Assembly (NCBI GenBank): GCA_947623455.1
Contig: OX392534.1
Location: forward strand, 9,868,001-9,932,000
Reading direction: 5' to 3'
Origin: Mimachlamys varia
Taxonomy: Eukaryota; Mollusca; Bivalvia; Pectinida; Pectinidae
Length of the DNA: 64,000 bases
The notes beneath the pieces were generated by a model, which did no database searches, was not told the origin of the DNA, and was given only the letters and a program-made list of their open reading frames with translations. Positions 55,472 to 64,000 of this stretch are shown piece by piece (the stretch's first letter is position 1; every line of letters starts with the position of its first letter). A program made the translations under genes and the position numbers.

Positions 55472-56105
55472 AGTTACTTGTGTTGGCAGTCTATCTATAT
55501 TCATGTGATGTCATTTGTGGATGCGATATATTCGAATATTATGAAATTGTTAATTTAAATATTTGAATATTATAAAAGCATATTTTGCTGAAACGAAGAA
55601 TGCTCGCTAGGCACACTGAAGTCACGACTGTTACAACACTTTCCATGAACATAGAACAAATACGCTTGTCTAAAATTTTGTTTTGCAGCTGAAAAGTCGA
55701 AACTAAACATTTAGTGCACAGTTCCGTAATTCAATTTTATTTAAGTTATTTTAGTGATATTAAAGGATAAAATAAAATAAACCACTTTGCAAAAGTGTGT
55801 TGAAACCGAAAGTATAAATACAAAAAGAAGATGCTCCATAATCCTCTACGTTCTAAATGCAAAACGAACTCGTTAATCAACCAAATGTCTATATATTTAT
55901 GAAAAATACACACACTTCCTGAAATAAACACGCATATCTAATATTGAAATAAGTATGGACATTGCAATGGATTCTGTAAGTTTGTTGTTTAAAATTAATA
56001 TATTAACATCGGTGTATTATTTGTTTATTTGACATCCGATATATTTATTGTTACTTGTTGATTTTTCATGTTGTTTATGCGTGTATATTTTATTATTTTG
56101 TTGAT

Positions 56106-56111
56106 AATAAA
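56106..56111 (+). terminator. Poly(A) signal of gene F
   Basis: AATAAA in the context TTGTTGATAATAAAGTTA, the same as gene E. The 3' UTR would be about 650 nt. Confidence 0.6.
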
Positions 56112-56624
56112 GTTATTTCGCAAGTATTGCTGTCTCTTTAAACCTTGTAAGAGTGAATAAATAATTAGGTTTCTAAAGATGAAAACTGGCATTTAGTATA
56201 ATCTGGTGATCATCTGATTTTTTCCATTGATAAAATACTTTCGGTTTATTTAAACCTTTACATTTGTAAAATTTACAAATTAATTATAAGGTAGAGAAAA
56301 TAGCATTACTTGTCAGTGTCTATCGATGCTTGCTCAACGACAAATATACCAGCTTCATCCCAATGCATTCTAAGAATTGCCGTCATACTTTATTTCTATT
56401 TTTTGTGATCTCTCCTAAGGGAACAACGCAGATGCGTGAATTTATGTGCTTCTCGGATCGCAAAACTGGTTTTGTGGTGCGATAGTGGGGGAAACCACAT
56501 ATACCAGATGTTGTTTATCAAATACCGCAAATCTAGGTCAGAATACCATATTTGATTTAGAAAAAAATATATAATTAAACATAGGGTTGCAATCAAATGA
56601 AAAATGCTAAAAGGTTAAAATTTA

Positions 56625-57300
56625 CTAATGCTTCATCGATGACACCTGCCATATATATTGTATCGGTCAAATCCAAGAAAAAGTCATGGGGTGAAAGTGA
56701 AAACTGAGTCATCATTCACTGCAAGTCAGTATAATAATGAGCAGCTTCAAAAACATCCTCATTCATATCATATAAGGATACAGATTATTTCTCAATAACA
56801 CCACAATACCGACCATAAAGCATGCTCCTGTCGGAAGTAAAGATTCACAGTTCAGCCCAGAAGGGTATATACGATCGATTAGGTCAAAGAAAACACATAT
56901 ACGTCGATATACATGTACCTGAAAGTGAAATTTTAAGATTTAGCAAGGTTTGTGTTACCTGTCCTAACAAAGTCCTCGACACCCTCAGCCTCATATGATA
57001 ACAAAAACAAGTAAACCAAGAGTGAGACACTGTTTGTTCCCATTATAATTCAAATAGTTTGCTTGAAAACCTTTCCTCAAAACTCAACAAGGATATTGTC
57101 AACCAGGAATTCAACCATACGTACTATAATTTCCTCAGTATATTTCATCGTGTTTCTGGAAGTATGTTCCAAAATATCTCAAAACCATGTACTTATATCA
57201 CCGCCCACATTTCATGGAAAAGAAAGCTTTAATAATGAGATACCGAAGACGTTTTTTTCTGTTAGTTTGGTATGTGGTATGGTTGTGTACAGGGTGAAAA
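56625..57300 (-). pseudogene. RT element relic, palm region plus 3' tail
   Basis: The minus strand first gives the RT region (YQTNRKKRLRYLIIKAFFSM, YKYMVLRYF, then frameshifted) at 57300-56950 and then the 3' tail (56805-56625). It is a colinear but internally deleted copy that ties the tail fragments to the RT protein. It also matches 13086-13514. Confidence 0.6.
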
Positions 57301-57379
57301 AATCAAATGTTGATGTTTTAGAGATGTACAGTTTGATAACGTAGGAGTGGATCTACCTTAAAAACGATATTGTAAACTT

Positions 57380-58020
57380 AATTATAATAACAACTTAAGA
57401 CCTGTCTAATAAAAAAGGGTATACATTGATAAAATAAGATAATGATACATGTGGATATAATATTTGATTTTGGTTGTTATTGTTGTGACGTTCACAAAGT
57501 ATATAAAGGAACTCCTTAGTACGAAGTATGGTAGTCAGAGATTTAAACAAATGTTTGCATTACACAGATCATTGTACATTCATTTCTCAATGTTTCAATT
57601 CAGAATAATATCCATATCAGCCAAACGCTGGGGAATATATTTCCCAAATGGAAGAAATCTAATCAGTGAACTAAGGATATCTCCTTCTCAAGATTTCAAA
57701 ATTATATCCTCTATTTACAGCATTTTTCGATTCATGAAATAATAATATCAAACTATCTTTAAATATCAATTTAGCAAAGTGCAAGCATAGTTGGAGTGTA
57801 TTGTAAGGAAGGTACATAGTTTGAAACAGACTATAATTTTCACATTAACCCCAACAAAAACAGGTTCGTCGGACTCTAGCTGACTCCCCCAATTATTGAT
57901 AGTCATGATGAACTGCTGAGATGGAGAGTCATTGTGATTATAAGGTAGTGTACCGTAGCTGATATTACACGTGTTTACCGAGTTTATATCAATGTAAACT
58001 GCATTCACGACCGTGTGAAC
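57380..58020 (+). other. Upstream region of G, paralogous to that of F
   Basis: Shares with 43500-44360 a long similarity: AAGGAAGGTACATAGTTTGA, AACAGACTATAATTTTCAC, CCCAATTATTGATAGTCATG and GTAAACTGCATT. In F the match runs into TATAAATAG; in G the corresponding place has CTTCTATAATACTAAC, a weaker TATA. A reversed CTATTTATAG (MEF2-type) lies at 58101-58110. The rest up to 59350 shows nothing I can identify. Confidence 0.5.
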
Positions 58021-59368
58021 CGCACTTCTATAATACTAACTGGTGCCATGTAAATCTAAATTTAGATGTTGACGAGAGCAGCTTATACTTACCTGTGTGT
58101 CTATTTATAGATACCAGGTTTATCCAGGTAAATATGTATAGTTCCAATCATATACGGTGTACTCTTTGATGAATTATTATATACTAGTACATTGTAGCGT
58201 ATATTTTTGTTTTAGCGCTTTCCATGCCTCTCTTTGTGTTCAAAAGTATATCCTTAAGCAAATGTGATATTTACAGTAGTGAGTACCATATGCCATATAC
58301 AATCAAAGTGCCGGTTACCATTATTTACAGATTGCAATATGATTCTAGAACAGAGATAAATCTTTCAATTCAAGGTGTGGCATACTTTATTTGATTAAGA
58401 TCTAAAAAGGGACATCAGCTGTACATATCGTAGGCCAAAGTACTAACAGATCGTTAAGTCAGGATTTCATTTTCTTAACACAAAATTAGTTTTTCTGTTT
58501 TGCTCATTTACCTTATCAATTTATAATTTTTGAAAATGTTCATTTTAGTGCAAACAAAGTTAATTAGCAATAAAAGAATTGTACACTGTCATAGGAATTG
58601 ACAATAGGCTTTATAATTAATCGTGGTTGGTGTCATAATTATGTTACATGTATATATAGAATTACCTTCACGTATTGTATTACCTGGCATCTTATAACTA
58701 TCAGAATATCAAAGATAGCAAAACTTAAATATGAGAAACCGTTGTTATAATTGAAACTAGAGCCTGTTTCGACTATGTGACAACACAGGGGAAATGGGAG
58801 GGGTTTAGAACTTTATCAAGTAGTGTGACTGATTATCCACCTTTAATCAACTGAATTTCTCTTTTGCACAGATAAAAGCATATTTAATCTCCACGATTAT
58901 TTATAATCGGCGACACATATTTGAATCATACCTATTAAATTGAACTTCAAGCATCATTTCAGTATATTTTTTGTGACCCAGCTGAATGGTGCGAAATAAT
59001 ATATTATCTAAACCTTATTTACCTTGTGTATGCAGTGCTTGATTTATCGCTTTACTACATGTGGATGGACATGCTTATATTTACCTTGAACAATAAAAAT
59101 TAGAAGTCGTCAGAGATTTAATAATATGCTCACAATAGTTTTTACATTAACAAATCAAAGACTCGTGGACACCTGTTAAGGCTTTGCTAAACGTGAAAGA
59201 GGTATGATGCACATTTTAAAAAGTTTTCATTCTGAACTACATCAGTAAATCTCATTATTTGGTACATTTAGATTTATTTCCTCTCCCTTACTGAGGTATT
59301 CGATATCTGTTTTTTGACGCAAGAAGGCAAAACTAGTAATTTTATCTCCTATTTGCAGATCCTGTAAT

Positions 59369-62300
59369 ATGTCGGTCACTGAAGACGAAGTCCCCGCTGT
59401 TGTTATTGACGTTGGAAGTGGCCTATGTAAGGCGGGATTCGCTGGGAACGATGCCCCAAGAGCTGTGTTTCCTACGAGAGTGGGACGGCCGAAATGTACA
59501 GTAAGTTTGATCGGTTTATAAATATCCTAACTGAAAATTATCTTCCCAGTAATTATCTGAATTCATGACAACAGGAAAACAGCGATCATTAGCATTGTCA
59601 ATAGGTGTCATTCGTTGTCTCCACTATTTACAGAACACTCGATATGATAACACTCAATTTGGTATATTAATGCATCCTTCTATTGTCTTTCATCCTTAAT
59701 AAATTCAAGTTTCCATTTCTCTCATTTCTGAAAATATTGCTTTTAATATTGTTTTATCGTTTTTTGACGTATGTTTGCTCTATAAAATTAGTTGTACTGT
59801 TGTGTTTAAACTTTTCGACAGCCTGAAAAGGTTGGTATGAAGTATAGAGATTGTTATGTCGGAGATGAGGCGCAGGTCAGACGTGGAATTCTTACCCGGG
59901 ACTGTCCGTTAATGGAACGCGGGATCATCACCAACTGGGACGACATGGAGAAGATCTGGCACCACATCTTTTATAACGAACTGCGCGTAGCCCCCGAGAA
60001 ACACCAAGTCGTGTTAACAGAAATACCACTTAATCCAAAGCAGGTCAGAGAAAGAACGATACAGGTACGAGTTATTAGATACATAAATAAAGCTTCCATA
60101 TAACCGAAATTCGTTAATAAAGAAAATTTAATTGAGTAATAATAATACAAATAAATTGTTTAATGTTAATGAGTATCTTTTACAAGATTACTTCAAAAAA
60201 TCAGAGAATGCAAAAGCGTCAACGAAACCATAATCCAAACTCAAAATCAATTAAACTGGAGGCAAAATATGAACAAAGGAAAGATTTATATGGAAACTCT
60301 TGCAAAAGTACAGGAGAATAAGATCAGGTGTTCCGGAATAGTAAGTGGCATCTGCTTCATCGACGACACATGCAATAATATATAAAAAGTATTTATTGTA
60401 TGCATTTGTTATATTTCAATACATGTCAAAGTAAATGTTATAAAAACATTTACAGATGATGTTTGAGAAATTCAACACGCCCGCCTTCTACGTGGCCATA
60501 CAGGCTGTGCTGTCTCTGTACGCCTCCGGACGGACCACAGGGATCGTGTTTGATGCCGGGGATGGCGTGTCACACGTGGTACCTATCTACGAGGGTTACG
60601 CTCTCCCTTACGCCACCAAACGGTTGGACCTGGCAGGTCGTGACCTCACAGCCTACCTCCAGAAGATCCTTAATGAAAGAGGATACGCCTTCACAACCTC
60701 ATGTAAGTCGTTTTGAATATTTGCCTCTGGTAATATTAAAGAGGCAATTTAGTAAAATTTGTTTACTTTTTTTATAATATCGCCAGATATTGTATAAACT
60801 TGAAGTTCTGTACTCCTTATGAACTAATAATACCGATAGGTTGACAAAAGCCAATGTTTTACGTTCGTTTTTTTAATTAATAATAAAGAAATCCTTAATC
60901 GTCCAAACAGACGAATAATATGCAAAAGAGACCTATGTTTACAAACATCTCTGGGCACCTCTATAGCTGAAATTCGTGACGAGTTTCGTTTTATGCATCA
61001 GTAAACACGCGTATTATATCGCACGTGTCCTGGTAATGAAATGGGCCCATTTGTGTGCCAGCTCTCAATATTATCCGTTTCTGACTGATTTGAAACATAA
61101 CAAAGCAATTTCTCTTGAGTTCTGATAATCCTAACGCCTATCGTAATTGTTAACAACGTATTTCGTAAATTAAACATCCATATAAAGAAGTATTTGTGAC
61201 ATTAAACGCACCATCTTATATTTGTTTGCATGACTCTACACGTGTTCGAGCCAGGTGGAGCAATTTTAGTGCTATATTTAACGTTGCTATATTTGCCACG
61301 GGCTTTCCCAAAAATTAAACTGACCACACTAGACATTGGCTACATATCATCTAATGATTAAATACTATTCTTTTGCCTGAATGTATGGGTTTGTTTTATT
61401 CTAGTTGAATTCTTAAAACGTTGGTTGACTTAATTGCCCCTTAAATGTAATCATCACATTCAGCAATGTCCATTACTATTGGGACAAGTTAAAATTTTTC
61501 GTGAATACTTGTGTAAAACGTGTGTATATGTCTACGTCTATCATGCCAACAGCCGAAATGGAGATTGTCCGTGTTATGAAGGAGAAGATGTCTTATGTTG
61601 CTCTCGATTTTGAGAGTGAAGTGACGTCAGCATCAACGTCTTCATCAGTCGAGAAGTCGTACAAATTACCAGATGGTAGAGTTATCACCATCGGCAACGA
61701 AATGTTTCGGTGTCCTGAGGTTTTCTTTCAACCAGCGCTGTCAGGTTGGTGATTTATGGCTTAAAATATCAACATTATTATCATTTCTTATTCCTGTTTA
61801 ATTAGTGACACTAATATACAATTGAAGCCTTTTCTCAATGCAAAAAAAAAACAAAAACAAAAAAACAAAACCGACCGAGAACGAAGTTCGAGAATGATAT
61901 TTGTTCTTGTGTCGATAAAACCATGTAATAACCGAAATCAGATGACTAAAGTTATACTGATTTTACTGTTACAATGTTGCCGATTGTAATAAAAGAAAGC
62001 GGCAAACTAAATACAATATATATGTATAAATTTACGGGCATGAATAGCTTAGTTCATAAAAGTGTAAAACAAAACAAAATTAATGAAGTGTAGCAATAAT
62101 TATATTATTGTAAAAGCCAATATTGCTCTCCTTTTGCACGGCCGGTCAATGTTTTATCGGGAATCACGTGACACTATTTCAGCCAATCAGGACGTGTAAA
62201 ACATCATTTTATAATGATAACTTTTATCAACATCATCATCTGTTGACAGGAACGGATTCCGACGGAGTTCACAAACTACTGAACAACTCAGTCATGGCTT

Positions 62301-62983
62301 GCGATGTTGATATCCGCCAAGAACTTTACAGCAATGTCGTCATATCCGGCGGAAGTACTATGTTTCCAGGTACGTGGAAATTATTTTTGTCGCTATGTTA
62401 TTTTATTCGATCGATGCTTTTTTTCACTTACTGCATCTGTTGACATATGTCTGCTGTGCAAAATCAAAGACAAATACATATATTCTACTATTTGCTAGAC
62501 ATATCAATAAAAACAATTTAACCAGTATATGCTGCAAAGTTCCTTTCATCTCCACATGGCCCTCCACACCTGTCAGTTGTATTGTAAGTACAACGACGCG
62601 TACTTATCTTTGTTAATATCAGGCTATTTTCATAGGGACATAAATGTGTACTTCACGAACCTCTGAATAAAGTTTCACACCACGCAGGCATTTATCTGAC
62701 CTACGATTGTTAAGTTCGCGAAAAGCAATTTACATTTGAACATGTTAATCATTTATAACATATCCTTTATGATGAAGGGATGGCGGACCGACTAGAGAAA
62801 GAGCTAACTGACATTGTACCTGGCGCAACAAAAGTCAAGGTCGACGCACCGCAGGAAAGAAACTATGCTGCGTGGATTGGAGGATCTATCTTAGCGACTC
62901 TGTCAACATTCCAGAAGATGTTGATTTCCAAACAAGAATATGACGAATGTGGACCAGGAATTGTTCATCGGAAGTGTTTTTAG
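59369..62983 (+). CDS. Actin-like protein, gene G (6 coding exons)
   Basis: Exons 59369-59500, 59822-60064, 60456-60702, 61553-61744, 62250-62369 and 62778-62983, 379 residues, GT/AG throughout. A leader acceptor TTTGCAG (59358) precedes the ATG of MSVTEDE. Loop 1 is DVGSG (Asn12 to Val). The D-loop is PEKVGMK (Met44 to Lys). The stretch that holds methyl-His73 reads [13 protein letters not shown]: one extra residue and His to Arg. Loop 2 DAGDGVSH, Gln137 and His161 are intact, so ATP hydrolysis is plausible. It ends HRKCF. Exons 1, 2, 4 and 6 are far from the other genes, while the first half of exon 3 is identical or nearly identical to them. Probably a functional, fast-evolving paralogue with altered polymer contacts. 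No AATAAA in the shared context was found downstream. Confidence 0.9.
60240..60375 (-). pseudogene. RT element 3' fragment in intron 2 of G
   Basis: AAAATATGAACAAAGGAAAG, AGAATAAGATCAGGTGTTCC and TTCATCGACGACACATGC are the reverse complement of the RT tail seen at 41662 and elsewhere. Confidence 0.55.
60950..61150. repeat. Possible decayed MITE relative in intron 3 of G
   Basis: Short blocks (AAACACGCGT, GAAATGGGCCCA, CTCTTGAGTT) appear in the same order as in the TTAA MITEs (AAACACGCGTCC, GAAGTGGGCCCCAC, GTCAAGAGTTT). No termini are recognised. Weak evidence. Confidence 0.25.
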
Positions 62984-63226
62984 GAAAAACCAACATTTTA
63001 CGCCTTTTGTTATAAATTGTCGTTGCAATAGGGATATGCATTTCATCAAAATTATAGATATCTTTTTGACTCAATTAATTTTTACACCATAAAAAATGTT
63101 TAGGAAATAGCTAATAAGTTTTTGTTGCTTCACAAATTTAAGCATGCGAGTGTTTCTTTTTCTCGTGAAAAAAATATATCATGGTATATTTATTATCCTA
63201 AATGCTTTATTATTTAAAACAATATA

Positions 63227-63894
63227 TTTACAGTCTGTTTGGAATTGATAGTATATTGCCTATACATTTCTACGAATGCCTACTGAACTTTATTTTCCGA
63301 TAAAATCAGTGGATCACGCGCCTATTGGCGCAGCGCGCAGTAATACACTCCGTTACGATTTGAACACGAAGCCGCGTCACTACTTTCCAGACTCGATCAA
63401 TATCCTGCCGCGTAGTATGTGTTAATTTATTGCAGAAATAAATAAGAAGCATTTTAATGGGTTTTTTTTAAATACAATAACAGTAACAAAGACAGTATGG
63501 TTTGTTTATATATGAACTTATGTGAAAAAATAACAATAAAAAGATGTAATCTTTTGGAACTTTTTTGTTAACTTGTTGACTGAAATTTCGCGGGAGTTCG
63601 TCACCTCATAAGGCGGCTGTTTCAACAGTCTACCCAAACCAAACGATACTCTTTGTTTTCATCGCAGTAAGTATCATAATATCTGATTAAAGAAATACTT
63701 ACACGTTGGAATATAAGGTCTGGACAGTAAATATAAGGATTAAAGTTTCTTTCTGGTGGTTTTATCAAATGATAAAGTTCAGTAGGATATCGATAGTTGT
63801 TTCATGGAACGCTTCGCGTTCCATTCCAACTATCGATATCCTACTGAACTTTATCCTTTGATAAAACCACCAGAAAGAAGCTTTAATCCTTAAA
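63227..63894. mobile_element. Palindrome-ended element, copy 2 (fuller, about 670 bp)
   Basis: Left end ATTTACAGTCTGTTTGG, right end TTTAATCCTTAAAT. The right 160 bp form a long palindrome: GGATTAAAGTTTCTTTCTGG through GATATCGATAGTTG pairs with its inverse across a GGAACGCTTCGCGTTCC centre. The motif CCTACTGAACTTTAT also occurs near the left end. No ORF with recognisable function. It lies about 240 bp after the stop of gene G and may supply its 3' end. Confidence 0.75.
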
Positions 63895-64000
63895 TAAAGA
63901 TTTAAATATGGTGTAATTACAATGGTAATAGTTATAATAGAGTCACGTTTCAATATGGACATACGTTTCATCCATTTAACACACATACACATTTTTATGC

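Overview
The window is eukaryotic genomic DNA: AT-rich, intron-bearing genes with GT/AG junctions, AATAAA signals and dense decayed transposons. A bivalve or related marine mollusc is the best guess, from the repeat types (a META-type tRNA-derived SINE, an RT family and TTAA-flanked MITEs that I associate with molluscs) and the expanded actin family. No species can be named.

The main content is a cluster of six divergent actin genes, called A to G here with no B: A (1196-3337, -), C (9187-11476, +), D (18995-21115, -), E (25192-27461, +), F (49063-55471, +) and G (59369-62983, +). All share one layout: a non-coding leader, then six coding exons with identical intron positions and phases, encoding 378-379 residues. 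A/C and D/E are two divergent (head-to-head) pairs, and D/E is largely a tandem copy of A/C with a spacing of about 17.7 kb. The pairs carry mirrored promoter modules (MEF2, AP-1, CArG, TATA). F and G are older, more divergent paralogues. F has lost residues of the nucleotide pocket, including the position of catalytic His161. G has lost the methylated His73 position. Relics accompany the genes: an orphan leader/promoter (14940-15180) and a frameshifted first exon (42348-42479).

Between the actin groups (29.7-38.4 kb, -) lies an unrelated four-exon gene for a small single-pass membrane protein. It has a Cys-rich ectodomain and a PPxY-containing tail, like WBP1/VOPP1/Shisa-type proteins. Its third intron holds a nearly complete LINE in the opposite orientation, whose ORF carries a 2A ribosome-skipping motif. 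Its stop codon lies inside a 20-bp minisatellite.

The 41-55 kb interval around F is full of minisatellites: 12-, 65-, 22-, 33- and 32-bp units. The two largest, about 3.5 kb and 2.8 kb, sit in introns of F and create long spurious ORFs. Other repeats are three TTAA-flanked MITEs, a 1.8-kb TTAA-flanked insertion present in only one copy of the segmental duplication, a 1.6-kb element with terminal inverted repeats, two copies of an element ending in a long palindrome (one nested in the 33-bp satellite), snapback elements, and many fragments of one reverse-transcriptase element. All exon structures were deduced by eye from splice signals and actin homology. Transcription starts and UTR limits are estimates.
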